A DNA stretch of 64,000 nt from CAVVAH01 sp963746175 (GCA_963746175.1 CAVVAH010000008.1:124001-188000), one strand, 5' to 3'; shown: positions 1 to 8,642, counted from the stretch's first letter. Made by a program: numbers and translations. The notes: a model not told the origin generated them from the sequence alone.

Positions 1-114
1 CCGGGTCACGTTCACGACCACGACACCGGTCGACCGGCGGGCGGCCTCCTCGGCGGCGGCCGCCAGTGCGGCGTCGCCCTCAGGCGTGCGGATGTAGGCC
101 AGCAGAACCGTCAC
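1..114 (-). CDS. UspA-family universal stress protein, N-terminal fragment (runs off the window)
   Basis: Read on the minus strand, a GTG at 114 opens a frame beginning V-T-V-L-L-A-Y-I-R-T-P-E-G that continues to the window edge. A hydrophobic first strand (TVLLAYIRTPEG) followed by an Ala-rich helix is typical of the nucleotide-binding fold of universal stress proteins. Only about 38 residues are visible, so the ATP-binding G-2x-G-9x-G motif cannot be checked. The GTG is chosen because GGAGG lies 8 bases upstream. It is probably the last gene of the operon that includes the ABC-2 exporter (permease stop at 199). Its ribosome binding site lies inside an inverted repeat. Function is inferred from the fold start only. 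Confidence 0.55.
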   Translation of the reverse strand, partial: MTVLLAYIRTPEGDAALAAAAEEAARRSTGVVVVNVTR

Positions 115-120
115 GGTCGC

Positions 121-169
121 CACCTCCGGTGGATGTCCAGGGCGAGGCCATCCTGCCCGACCGGAGGTG
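121..169 (-). promoter_or_regulatory. stem that covers the ribosome binding site of the UspA-like gene
   Basis: CACCTCCGGT (121-130) and ACCGGAGGTG (160-169) are perfect 10-base inverted repeats. A second 5-base pair, GGATG (131-135) with CATCC (149-153), stacks inside. In the minus-strand transcript the arm at 130-121 contains the GGAGGTG that serves the GTG start at 114, so the upstream arm acts as an anti-Shine-Dalgarno. This is seen directly; translational control is inference. Confidence 0.4.
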
Positions 170-198
170 CCGCGTCTGCGCGCGTCTCACGGGTCAGG

Positions 199-999
199 TC
201 AGAACACCTCGAGCGTCGCGCGCCGCCGGCTCTCCCACTCGAAGTAGGACAGCATCGCCATCCCGATCACGACGTAGCCGGCGCCGACGGAGATCTCCCG
301 CAGCAGCAGACCGGAGACGTCGCCGAACGCGACGCCGTCGGCCAAGCGGCGAGCCGCCTCGATCGCGTGCGTCAGGGGCAGCCACGGCGATACCGACGCC
401 ATCCAGTCGGGCAACCGGTCGATCGGGACGTTGACGCCGCAGAAGATGAGCAGCACGCCGAAGATGACGTTCGACAGCACCGCCGTCTCCCGCACCCGCA
501 GCGCCAGAGCGGCCCCGACCAGACCGAGCCCGGTGCAGGAGAACGACGCCAGCAGGCTCACCAGGACGATCGGGACGTACGCCGAGGTGGGCACGTCGAT
601 GGAGAAGATCGCGCCGCCGGCGACGAGGGCGAACACCGCCACGACCCAGCCGTTGAGGATGACGGGGAGCGCCCGGCCGACGAACAACGGGATCCGCGCC
701 GCGGGCGTCGACAGGATGATGCCGAGCGTCTTGGTCTGCCGCTCGTTGCCGATCGTGTTGCCCATGGCGAACAGGCACGGGATCGCGGCGTACTGCAGCG
801 CGTTGCCGATGACGAAGAACTCGTCGGACCCGACGCCGCTTGCTCGGCCGAGATAGGCGAACAGCAGGATCTGGGTGATCGGGCCGATGAGGAAGGTCGG
901 GATCAGGATCCACGGCGTGATCCAGTTGAAGAGAGCCCGGTAGCTCGTGATGCCGCCGAGCACCAGCACCCGCGCACCGTTGACGAAGCCGCCGCTCAC
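199..999 (-). CDS. ABC-2 type transporter permease (second permease)
   Basis: A 266-residue integral membrane protein of the ABC-2 permease family, forming the channel of an exporter in the cytoplasmic membrane. About six hydrophobic segments are visible, for example around WITPWILIPTFLIGPI near the N-terminus and SNVIFGVLLIFCGVNVPI near residue 190, the latter followed by the LPDWM-x-x-VSPWLPLTHAI region typical of the family. The GTG start at 999 overlaps the preceding permease stop as GTGA, so the two are translationally coupled. A longer frame runs upstream but only antisense to the neighbour and is rejected. With the ATPase at 1772-2740 it forms an ATPase plus two-permease exporter of drug-resistance type. 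The substrate is unknown. Confidence 0.88.
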   Translation of the reverse strand: MSGGFVNGARVLVLGGITSYRALFNWITPWILIPTFLIGPITQILLFAYLGRASGVGSDEFFVIGNALQYAAIPCLFAMGNTIGNERQTKTLGIILSTPAARIPLFVGRALPVILNGWVVAVFALVAGGAIFSIDVPTSAYVPIVLVSLLASFSCTGLGLVGAALALRVRETAVLSNVIFGVLLIFCGVNVPIDRLPDWMASVSPWLPLTHAIEAARRLADGVAFGDVSGLLLREISVGAGYVVIGMAMLSYFEWESRRRATLEVF

Positions 1000-1771
1000 G
1001 TGAGTGCCAGGGTGGCGTGCCGCCGGGCGGACCGCAGCACGGTCTCGGCGCACAGCACGCCGATGAGCAGGTAGACCAGACCGAGGCCGGCGCAGGCGAG
1101 CAGGTCCGGCCACGGACTGCCGCCGAGCGCGGACTCCCGGATCGCGTTCACGCCCCAGGTGGGGGCGAGGACCCACGAGATCGGACGCACCCAGTCGGGC
1201 AGCACGCTGAGCGGCACCAGGAAGCCGGACACCAGCCAGACCGGCTCCTCCAGCGAGCTGCCGAGAGCCCACGCGGTGCGGTAGCGCACGACGGTCACGC
1301 TGAGCACGAAGCCCAGCGCGCCGATCGACATGACGGTCACCGGCACCGACAGCGCGAACAGCAAGGGGTGGTGGATGGGCACGTCGATGCCGAACAGGAA
1401 GTGGCCCCACAGGAGGGTCGCGACCATCGAGTAGAGCCCGATCGTCGCCATCGCGACGGTGACCGGGAGCAGCACGACCGGCAGCGGGACCGGTGCCGCG
1501 ACGAGCAGCTCCAGGGTCCCCTGCCAGCGCTCGCGCTGCACCACGCTGCTGCCCGAGGTGCTGACCGACGACCAGACACCGAGGACGCTCGCGCCGATGC
1601 CGGCGTAGAGCAGGCTCTTGTCGTCACCGTTGAGCCCGTACATCAGGAATGCGATCGTGGCGAAGAACAGCGGCCACAGGATGCCGAGGATCCCGTCGAA
1701 GGCCGAGCGAGCCAGCATCTTGAGGTGGAACCACCACCCCATGCCGAGCACGCGCAGGACGAGGCTCGGCC

Positions 1772-1775
<4 letters not shown>
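996..1775 (-). CDS. ABC-2 type transporter permease (first permease)
   Basis: A 259-residue membrane protein with about six transmembrane segments (for example GILWPLFFATIAFLMYGL near residue 30 and PVVLLPVTVAMATIGLYSMVATLLW near residue 100). It keeps the family pattern of an early QRERWQGTLELLVAAP segment, equivalent to the E-x-x-x-GTLE-L-L motif of ABC-2 permeases. The C-terminal part carries SVLPDWVRPISWVLAPTWGVNAIRE, the conserved amphipathic region before the last helix. The GTG start at 1775 overlaps the ATPase stop as GTGA. It is paralogous in layout to the next gene, so the exporter is probably a heterodimeric membrane pair served by one ATPase. The substrate cannot be read from sequence. 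Confidence 0.88.
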
Positions 1776-2736
<961 letters not shown>

Positions 2737-2740
<4 letters not shown>

Positions 2741-3132
2741 TGCGCCAGCTCCTCCCGTGTCAGCGCGCGGAGCACGCAGAACTCGTTGCCCTCCGGGTCG
2801 GCGAGCACGACCCACGAGACGTCCCCACCCTGCCCTACAGCGACCCGGGTGGCGCCGAGGGCCTCGATCCGGGCGACCTCGGCCGCCTGGTCGTCGGGGC
2901 GCAGGTCGATGTGCAGCCGGTTCTTGACGGACTTCTGCTCCGGCACCCGGAGGAACAGGAGGTCCGGCGAGACGCCGTCCTCCGGGCTGCCCGCCGGCGG
3001 CTCGAGACACACCTCGTCGGGGGTGTCGTAGGTGCGCCGCCAGCCCAGGGCCTGCTCCCAGAAGGTCGCGGCCCGAGCCGGGTCGGTCGAGTCGACGCAG
3101 ACGCACTGCCAGCGGATGCTCACACCGACCAC
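2737..3132 (-). CDS. VOC (glyoxalase/bleomycin-resistance fold) family protein
   Basis: A protein of about 130 residues with one vicinal-oxygen-chelate module. It shows the pattern VCVDSTDPARAATFWEQALGW near the N-terminus, RLHIDLRPDD in the middle with the candidate metal-ligand His, and LADPEGNEFCVL near the C-terminus with the candidate Glu ligand. Members bind metals or sequester small molecules, often antibiotics. First gene of the exporter operon, so a shared role in resistance is plausible but unproven. Two GTG starts compete, 3132 and 3123. The second gives V-S-I-R-W-Q-C, the commoner beginning of this family, and has GGGTGG about 9 bases upstream. Confidence 0.8.
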
Positions 3133-3214
3133 CCAACCGGACCGGTCCGACAGGTGTCGACCGAGTTGCCGGCCGCCCTACGGACGGCGGGTAGCCCACG
3201 ACGGGCCCGAGGGT

Positions 3215-4795
3215 TCACTCGTCCGGGTAGACCTCCAGCGAGCTGCCGTAGGCCACGCCCGCGCCGTACGACAACCCTGGGCTCGCGATGCCGAGCCAGG
3301 CAGCGCCGGCGTGGCCGCCCTCGGCCCGGCCGCCGGGCGCCCCACCGCCACCGGCGCCGAGCAGCGCGCGGGTGACGCCCTGACTCGCGTCGAGCAGGTC
3401 GTCCAGAGCCGCGGAGAAGACCTCCCACGTCAACGGCGCGTCGGGGCCATTGCCCCGGGTCAGCGACTCCAGGACGGCGCGTCGAACGAGCTCCTTGACG
3501 AACGAGGCCGTGACGCCCTCGGTACGGGACACGACGGTGGCGAGCTGCTCGTCGTCCAGCGCAACGTCGAGCCCTCGGGTGTAGACGTCGAGGAGCCGTG
3601 CTCGGCCGTCCTCGTCGGGCAGCGGGATCTCGACCGCGACGTCGACCCGGCCGGGGCGGGCGGCGAGCGCGGGCTCCAGCAGGTCCGCCCGGTTGGTCGT
3701 CAGCAGGAACAGCAGGTCCGCGTCCGCCGCGGCCCCGTCCATCGCGTCGAGCAGCGTGAACAGCACCGGGCTCGGCCCTGGTCCGTAGCCGCGGTCCTCG
3801 CCGACGAGGTCCACGTCCTCGAGCACGAGCACCGACGGCTGGAGGTCGCGAGCCAGCTGGGTGATCGGGCCTACGGCGTGCAAGGACTGGCCGGAGAGCA
3901 TGAGCACGGTGGCTCCGTGCAGCTGCTGCACGAGGTAGCGGGTGGTGTGCGTCTTGCCGGTCCCTGGCGGGCCGTGCAGGAGCAAGCCGCGCTTGAGGTG
4001 CTGACCCGCCTGCCGCAGGGCGTCCCGATGAGCCACGACGTCGAGGGTGTGCCGCTCGACCCGGCGCAGGGTCTCGGCGGGCAGCACCACGTCGGCGCGG
4101 GCGGTCGGAGGGAGGACCGGGAACCGGACGGACAGTCCGCCCATCCCCGGGACGAGCTCCACCACCTGGCCGCGGTAGACGTTGAGCCGCAGCCGCAGCT
4201 CGGCGAGCTCGCGCAGCACCTCCTGCGCAGTCCCGGTGGGAAGACCGGCGACCTCGACGGCCAGGACCGGCTCCTCGTGCCGATCCGGCCCCCGCACCAT
4301 CACGACGTACCGGCCGCGGTCGTCCTCGACCAGGAGCAGCGCCCGGCGCAGGCACGCCGTGGTCCGGTCCGGGCCGGACGGCAGGTCGACCAGGTCCGGG
4401 GCGGCGAGCCGTACCGGCCCTGCGACCTCGCCGTGCACGAGGTGCTGCAGCCAGGGCGCCTGGTAGTGCGGCGGCACCGAGACGCCGTGGACCGTCACCG
4501 TCCGACCGTCGGAGGCGGCCCAGTGGTCGAGGGCGGTCTGCACGTTCACGTGCTCGAAGAGCGGCAGCTCGTTCGTCAGGACGGACTGCGAGACGCCGTC
4601 GCCCAGGTGATCGCGCACCGCTGCGACGACCGGGTTGCTGCGGTCGTCCTCCGCATGCGTGTGGGCCCACCGGAGGAAGCCGAGGAAGGCACGCGCGAAC
4701 TCGGCGGCCTGCTCCGGACTCGCGTGGGGTCCGGACTCGTCGTCGTCGGTCCCCGCCACGGCCTCAACCAACCAGGCCGGGCGGCCGGTGGGCAA
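3215..4795 (-). CDS. Cdc48-like AAA ATPase with a unique N-terminal region
   Basis: A 526-residue protein whose C-terminal half is a single AAA module: Walker A GPPGTGKT at 275-282, Walker B VLVLEDVD at 322-329, sensor-1 TTN at 366-368, and the ARPGRVD segment at about 379-385 carrying the arginine-finger-type residues. The small lid domain follows (VVSRTEGVTASFVKELVRRAV). The first 230 residues match no domain I recognise; they are probably a substrate or partner domain. The C-terminal 45 residues are Gly/Ala-rich and presumably disordered. AAA proteins of this kind unfold or remodel other proteins in the cytoplasm. The next gene downstream starts at 3132, 83 bases on; no direct functional partner is visible. 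Alternative name: ATP-dependent metalloprotease-like ATPase without a protease domain. Confidence 0.8.
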   Translation of the reverse strand: MPTGRPAWLVEAVAGTDDDESGPHASPEQAAEFARAFLGFLRWAHTHAEDDRSNPVVAAVRDHLGDGVSQSVLTNELPLFEHVNVQTALDHWAASDGRTVTVHGVSVPPHYQAPWLQHLVHGEVAGPVRLAAPDLVDLPSGPDRTTACLRRALLLVEDDRGRYVVMVRGPDRHEEPVLAVEVAGLPTGTAQEVLRELAELRLRLNVYRGQVVELVPGMGGLSVRFPVLPPTARADVVLPAETLRRVERHTLDVVAHRDALRQAGQHLKRGLLLHGPPGTGKTHTTRYLVQQLHGATVLMLSGQSLHAVGPITQLARDLQPSVLVLEDVDLVGEDRGYGPGPSPVLFTLLDAMDGAAADADLLFLLTTNRADLLEPALAARPGRVDVAVEIPLPDEDGRARLLDVYTRGLDVALDDEQLATVVSRTEGVTASFVKELVRRAVLESLTRGNGPDAPLTWEVFSAALDDLLDASQGVTRALLGAGGGGAPGGRAEGGHAGAAWLGIASPGLSYGAGVAYGSSLEVYPDE

Positions 4796-4807
4796 GGCCG
4801 TTGCCGA

Positions 4808-5119
4808 TCAGCCTTCGGCCAGTGCCTTGGCGCGGGCGGTGGCGTGCTCGTCCTCGGAGATGACTCCTCGGGAGCGCAGGTCGTCGAGCTCGGCCAGCCG
4901 GTCCTCGAGGGACCGGCGCGGGGCGAGCAGGTTGCTGTTGGCCGCGCGTGCGGCCAGCTGTGCCTCGGCCGCGAGCGGGTCGAGGCCACCGGCCTCCAGC
5001 GCCCGCTTGCTGCGCGCCGCCGCGAGCGCCATGAAGAGCACGATGCCGACGAACATGATCACGAAGATCACGAAGATCACGACGATCAGCACCTCGACGA
5101 CGCCGAAGTCCACCGGCAC
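4808..5119 (-). CDS. small membrane protein with C-terminal SHOCT domain
   Basis: A 103-residue protein. Residues 7-33 form one strongly hydrophobic helix (VVEVLIVVIFVIFVIMFVGIV). Residues 69-101 match a SHOCT motif (SLEDRLAELDDLRSRGVISEDEHATARA), a short C-terminal oligomerisation module common in actinobacterial membrane proteins. The GTG start at 5119 has GAGGAGG four bases upstream. No enzymatic residues are present. It sits between the AAA ATPase and a monooxygenase-like membrane protein, all on one strand, but the gaps (12 and 21 bases) show closeness rather than coupling. Role unknown; an assembly or scaffold function is the family expectation. Confidence 0.75.
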   Translation of the reverse strand: MPVDFGVVEVLIVVIFVIFVIMFVGIVLFMALAAARSKRALEAGGLDPLAAEAQLAARAANSNLLAPRRSLEDRLAELDDLRSRGVISEDEHATARAKALAEG

Positions 5120-5140
5120 TGCGCCTCCTCCGCGACGGGG

Positions 5141-5695
5141 TCAGCGACCACCGTAGAGGAACCGGCGGAACAGCCGGGTGACCCGCGGCATGACGGCCCA
5201 GGTCATCAACCCGGTCAGGGTGCCGGAGAAGACGAGGACCCGTGCCACCAGCGGCCAGCCGCTGAGGTACGGCAGCACGAGCACGTTCATCAGCAGGACG
5301 AGCGGCACGATCGCCACCAGCGTGACGAGGAACATCTTCCAGCGCGGTGGTGCCGGGGCGGTCCGGCCGGGCATGGCGAACCAGGTCTCCAGGCCGGTGA
5401 CGTGGCTTACCCCGGTCTCCTGCGCGAGGTCCTCCGCCTGGTGCAGCCACTCGGCGCGTTCGGGTGACCGTTCCCAGTGCGCCAGCGAGTCGGGGTCGGC
5501 GAACCGGTAGACGACGTGCCAGTCCTGGCCGGCCGTGTGCGGGCGCAGGACACCGGAGCCGAGGAAGCCCGGGAAGCGGCAGGCCGCACCGATGATGCCG
5601 TCGTACCACTGCTCGAACTCGCGCTCGCGCCCGGCAGCGACCCGCCGCGCCACCGTGACGGTGACCGGCTCCGCGGTGCGGGACAGGAGGCTCAC
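5141..5695 (-). CDS. antibiotic biosynthesis monooxygenase (ABM) domain protein with two membrane helices
   Basis: A 184-residue protein. Residues 10-105 form an ABM-type ferredoxin-like domain (VTVTVARRVAAGREREFEQWYDG, DWHVVYRFADPDSLAHWERS). Two hydrophobic helices follow, about 120-142 (MFLVTLVAIVPLVLLMNVLVL) and 148-168 (LVARVLVFSGTLTGLMTWAVM). This domain plus C-terminal membrane anchor is a known conserved-hypothetical architecture. The enzymatic activity is not established. Two in-frame GTG starts are possible, 5695 and about 5753. They sit in two near-identical 20-base sequences (5676-5695 and 5736-5755). The shorter is preferred because the longer would leave only five bases before the divergent glycosylase start. 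Confidence 0.72.
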   Translation of the reverse strand: MSLLSRTAEPVTVTVARRVAAGREREFEQWYDGIIGAACRFPGFLGSGVLRPHTAGQDWHVVYRFADPDSLAHWERSPERAEWLHQAEDLAQETGVSHVTGLETWFAMPGRTAPAPPRWKMFLVTLVAIVPLVLLMNVLVLPYLSGWPLVARVLVFSGTLTGLMTWAVMPRVTRLFRRFLYGGR

Positions 5696-5758
5696 CCCCT
5701 CGGAAGCATCGGACCCCGCAGGTGTCTTCCCGCGCGTGCGGGAGACGATGCTCACACC

Positions 5759-6610
5759 ATGCCTGAGGGAGACACCGTCTGGCTCGCCGGCCGCCGGCTC
5801 GACGACGCGCTGGCCGGCCGGGTGCTGACCACCTCGGACTTCCGCGTGCCGCAGCTCGCGACCGTCGACCTCACCGGCCGGACGGTCACCGAGGTGGTCA
5901 GCCGCGGCAAGCACCTGCTCACGCGGGTCGACGACGACCTGACCCTGCACACGCACTTCCGGATGGACGGCACCTGGCACCTCTACCGCCCGGGCGCGAC
6001 CTGGCGCGGTGGGCCGGACTGGCAGGTGCGGGTGCTGCTCGGCAACGCGGAGTGGGACGCGGTCGGCTACCGGCTCCCGGTCGTGGAGCTGCTCCCCCGG
6101 GACCGCGAGAGCGAGGCCGTGGGGCACCTGGGGCCGGACCTGCTCGGTGCGGACTGGGACCTGGTCGAGGCGGTACGCCGGCTCGCTGCCGACCCGGACC
6201 GGGAGATCGGCCCGGCGCTGCTCGACCAGCGCAACCTGGCCGGGATCGGCAACCTCTACAAGAGCGAGGTCCTCCACCTCGCGGGCGTCTCGCCGTGGAC
6301 GCCGGTGCGCGACGTCGACCTCGCGGCCGTCGTCGACCGGGCGCACCGGCTGCTGGAGCTCAACAAGGACCACGTGTGGCAGACCACGACCGGAGTGCAG
6401 CGTCGTGGCCGGGACCACTGGGTCTTCGAACGCCAGGGCCGGCCCTGCCTGCGCTGCGGGACACCGGTCGCGACGGCGGAGCAGGGCGCGGCGCCGTACC
6501 AGCGGATCGCCTACTGGTGCCCGGTCTGCCAGCCGGGCCCGGCACCGGAGCCACGGCGGCCGCCGCGTCGCGCCGAGCGACCCACGGGCCGCACGCGCTA
6601 CCGGCCCTGA
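5759..6610 (+). CDS. nei: endonuclease VIII / formamidopyrimidine-type DNA glycosylase
   Basis: A 283-residue base-excision repair enzyme that removes oxidised bases and nicks the abasic site. The N-terminus M-P-E-G-D-T-V carries the proline nucleophile (Pro2, exposed after Met removal) and Glu3, and the D-T form points to the Nei rather than the MutM branch. A conserved lysine follows at residue 51 (SRGKHLL). The helix-two-turn-helix is at about 155-172 (DQRNLAGIGNLYKSEV). A C-terminal zinc finger has Cys at 230, 233, 254 and 257. The tail of 25 residues is Arg/Pro-rich. The ATG at 5759 is fixed by the required MPEG start. Transcribed divergently from the ABM gene and followed by a repeat element. 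Confidence 0.92.
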   Translation: MPEGDTVWLAGRRLDDALAGRVLTTSDFRVPQLATVDLTGRTVTEVVSRGKHLLTRVDDDLTLHTHFRMDGTWHLYRPGATWRGGPDWQVRVLLGNAEWDAVGYRLPVVELLPRDRESEAVGHLGPDLLGADWDLVEAVRRLAADPDREIGPALLDQRNLAGIGNLYKSEVLHLAGVSPWTPVRDVDLAAVVDRAHRLLELNKDHVWQTTTGVQRRGRDHWVFERQGRPCLRCGTPVATAEQGAAPYQRIAYWCPVCQPGPAPEPRRPPRRAERPTGRTRYRP

Positions 6611-6649
6611 CGAAGGCGTGTCATGGGTGGCAGTCGCGGCTGACACGTC

Positions 6650-6935
6650 AGGTCAAGAGCGGCCACGACGCGGACGCTGCGCGGTTCTGCCCGCTCGCCG
6701 TCGGTCCCAGTCCGCAGGATGAGACCGATGGGATGGGCCGTCCTGCTTGGCGCGGCGAACGAGTGCTTGGCGCGGCGTCGATGCCACGCCAAGCATCACT
6801 AAGCCGGGTGAAGCACGGAGCTCCGGCCGGAATCGTCCACGGACCGAGACGAACGGACGGCGGGTAAGCGACGGACGGCGGGTGGCCGCATCCTCCTCCG
6901 CAGCTGCTCTGACCCGCACCCTCGACGGCGGGTGA
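6650..6935 (+). repeat. dispersed 3'-end element, copy A, with a palindromic core
   Basis: The region between the glycosylase stop (6610) and clgR (7093) has no credible gene. It aligns, on the opposite strand, with 60945-61275 at the other end of the window. Anchors are GACGCGGACGCTGCG at 6667-6681, which is exact in the other copy, CTCGCCGTCGGTC at 6694-6706, and a GTCCACGGA-C/G-CGAGAC block at about 6835. The core is a hairpin with arms TGCTTGGCGCGGC (6764-6776) and GCCACGCCAAGCA (6783-6795) around GTCGAT, one mismatch. A direct repeat of the first arm stands at 6744-6757. The element ends in a CCTCCTCC...CTCTGACCCGCACC segment at about 6890-6920. Small open frames here are by-products. 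Confidence 0.7.
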
Positions 6936-6996
6936 GCGGCCACGCAGCGGAGGGAGGAGCTGCCCGGCCGGACGGCGGAGACGGAGCACGAAGGAC

Positions 6997-7068
6997 GCCC
7001 GTCCACACCCCCGTTGACGTGGGGTGGACGGGCGACCTGGACCAGTTGCTACCCGCGAGGCCGCGGGT
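6997..7068 (-). terminator. hairpins downstream of clgR, possible terminator
   Basis: Two hairpins follow the clgR stop (7093) on the minus strand. ACCCGCG (7051-7057) pairs with CGCGGGT (7062-7068) around a 4-base loop, and GCCCGTCCAC (6997-7006) pairs with GTGGACGGGC (7024-7033). No U-tract follows, so a factor-dependent or stem-only terminator is the best reading. Confidence 0.4.
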
Positions 7069-7092
7069 CATGCCTGAAAGCGTGATCTCCGC

Positions 7093-7401
7093 TCAGGCGG
7101 CGAGGTTGGTGACCTGCATCGGAGCGGCCGGCGCGAACGGCTCGAGCTGCTCGACGGTGGAGACGGCCTCGGCGAGAGCGAGGTTGTCGCTCACCTCGCG
7201 CAGGAGCTCGGACATCGGCACGTCCAGCGCCTCGCAGATCGAGCCGAGGAGCTCGGACGAGGCTTCCTTCTGGCCGCGCTCGACCTCGGACAGGTAGCCG
7301 AGGGAGACGCGGGCGGCGGAGGACACCTCGCGCAGGGTGCGGCCCTGCTCGCGGCGACGCTCCCGCAGGACGTCGCCCAGCAGGCGGCGGAGCAGGATCA
7401 T
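7093..7401 (-). CDS. clgR: ClgR-type helix-turn-helix transcriptional regulator
   Basis: A 102-residue DNA-binding protein. A Cro/CI-type helix-turn-helix spans about residues 12-68 (VLRERRREQGRTLREVSSAARVSLGYLSEVERGQKEAS), and the C-terminal tail runs LREVSDNLALAEAVSTVEQ. This sequence and the position beside cinA and pgsA match ClgR, the activator of clp protease and recA-type repair genes in actinobacteria. In other species ClgR is itself a Clp substrate recognised through its end; here the protein ends in Ala-Ala (VTNLAA), compatible with that. The ATG at 7401 is chosen for the GAGGGAGG box just upstream; a longer frame to 7482 lacks support. Followed by hairpins rather than a gene, so it ends its transcript. 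Confidence 0.85.
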   Translation of the reverse strand: MILLRRLLGDVLRERRREQGRTLREVSSAARVSLGYLSEVERGQKEASSELLGSICEALDVPMSELLREVSDNLALAEAVSTVEQLEPFAPAAPMQVTNLAA

Positions 7402-7521
7402 CGCGGGCCCTCCCTCGGTCCGTCGGCGGCTGAGGTGATCACCGTAGCCGGTGGTGCGTCCCCCGGTGCGAGCGACCCGCATCGGGTCACCCGGCCGGGC
7501 TCTCCGAGTGTAACGCCGTAA

Positions 7522-8028
7522 TCATTGCGCTGCGTTCCCGTTCCTGAGCACCTCGTGCAGGAACCCCAGCGCCGCCCGGACGGTGCCGGCCCGGACCGTC
7601 GCCCGGTCGCCGACGAGGTCCAGCCGCCGGTGCAGCAGCCGGAGCGGCTCGCCGCCGGCCAGCCCGAGGTAGACCTCCCCGGGCGGGTGCCCGTCCTGCG
7701 GGTCCGGTCCGGCCACCCCGGTCGTCGCCAGGCCGTACGTGGCCCCCAGCCGCAGCCGCGCACCGGCCGCCATCGCGGCCGCGACCAGCGGGTGCACCGG
7801 GCCGTGCCGTTCCAGCAGGTCGGCCGGGACGCCGAGCAGGTCCCGCTTGAGCTCGGTCGCGTACGCGACCACGCCGCCGCGGAACGTCCGGGACGCGCCG
7901 GGCACGGCGGTGACGGTGGCCGCCAGGGCGCCCCCGGTGAGCGACTCGGCGACCGCGAGCGTCCCACCACGCGCCAGCAGTGCGTCGTGCACCTGCCGGG
8001 CGAGCGCGTCGGCTGCGGGGTCGGTCAC
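7522..8028 (-). CDS. cinA: CinA C-terminal domain protein (nicotinamide-nucleotide amidase)
   Basis: A 168-residue stand-alone CinA C-terminal domain. It hydrolyses nicotinamide mononucleotide to nicotinic acid mononucleotide in NAD recycling. Family signatures are visible: LAVAESLTGGALAATVTAVPGAS near residues 24-47, GGVVAYATELKRDLLGV, and YGLATTGVAGPDPQDGHPPGEVYLGLA. The N-terminal MoeA-like domain of full-length CinA is absent, which is the usual form in actinobacteria. The GTG at 8028 overlaps the pgsA stop as GTGA, so it is coupled to phospholipid synthesis. The 120-base gap to clgR probably holds the clgR promoter. Confidence 0.88.
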   Translation of the reverse strand: MTDPAADALARQVHDALLARGGTLAVAESLTGGALAATVTAVPGASRTFRGGVVAYATELKRDLLGVPADLLERHGPVHPLVAAAMAAGARLRLGATYGLATTGVAGPDPQDGHPPGEVYLGLAGGEPLRLLHRRLDLVGDRATVRAGTVRAALGFLHEVLRNGNAAQ

Positions 8029-8642
8029 CGGCGCTCGGCGCGCCGGGCCCGCTTGAGCACCGCGCGGTCCGAGGTCTGCCGCAGCCGCAGCGCGCGCTGC
8101 ACGTAGTCGATCCCGGTGACGACGGTGACCACCACGGCGACGTACATGATGAGCAGCGCCACGGCGTGCAGCACACCGCCGAGTGGCAGCACGAGCAGCC
8201 CGATGCCGACGGCCTGCAGCAGGGTCTTGACCTTGCCGCCGCGGCTGGCCGCCATGACACCGTGCCGGATCACGAAGAACCGGAGCAGCGTCACCCCGAT
8301 CTCGCGGACCAGCACGACCACGGTGACCCACCAGGGGAGGTCGTCGAGCAGCGAGAGGCCGATCAGTGCCGCACCGATCAGGGCCTTGTCGGCGATGGGG
8401 TCGGCGATCTTGCCGAAGTCGGTGACCAGGCCCCGCTTGCGGGCGACCTCGCCGTCGATCCGGTCGGTCACCGAGGCCACCGCGAAGGCCAGCCAGGCGA
8501 GCACCCGCCACGCGTCGTCGTGACCGTCGTCGTGGAACAGCGTGACCAGGAAGACCGGGACGAGCACCAGCCGCAGGATGGTCAGGGCGTTGGCGACGTT
8601 CCACGCGCTGGCCTGCGGGGGCGTCGCCGGGGTCCCGCTCAC
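8025..8642 (-). CDS. pgsA: CDP-diacylglycerol--glycerol-3-phosphate 3-phosphatidyltransferase
   Basis: A 205-residue membrane enzyme that makes phosphatidylglycerol phosphate from CDP-diacylglycerol and glycerol-3-phosphate. The CDP-alcohol phosphotransferase motif is complete: D60-x2-D63-G64-x2-A67-R68-x8-G77-x3-D81-x3-D85. Several hydrophobic helices follow (for example PWWVTVVVLVREIGVTLLRFF and ALLIMYVAVVVTVVTG). The GTG at 8642 overlaps the rimO stop. The C-terminal 30 residues are strongly basic. The rimO-pgsA-cinA order is standard in actinobacteria and supports the glycerol-phosphate form over other CDP-alcohol enzymes. Confidence 0.92.
   Translation of the reverse strand: MSGTPATPPQASAWNVANALTILRLVLVPVFLVTLFHDDGHDDAWRVLAWLAFAVASVTDRIDGEVARKRGLVTDFGKIADPIADKALIGAALIGLSLLDDLPWWVTVVVLVREIGVTLLRFFVIRHGVMAASRGGKVKTLLQAVGIGLLVLPLGGVLHAVALLIMYVAVVVTVVTGIDYVQRALRLRQTSDRAVLKRARRAERR

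Noticed and set aside
133..1074. Long plus-strand open frames opposite the ABC exporter genes
   Set aside because: They are antisense to clear coding sequence, rich in Arg/Gln/His/Asp as expected for a high-GC shadow frame, and have no domain or ribosome site.
6653..7006. Small frames (60-120 codons) in the intergenic region after nei, and similar ones at 60809-61598
   Set aside because: They cover the palindromic repeat element on both strands and in several frames, with the same peptide-like strings in both copies because the DNA is repeated. Repetition of non-coding DNA explains them better than genes.
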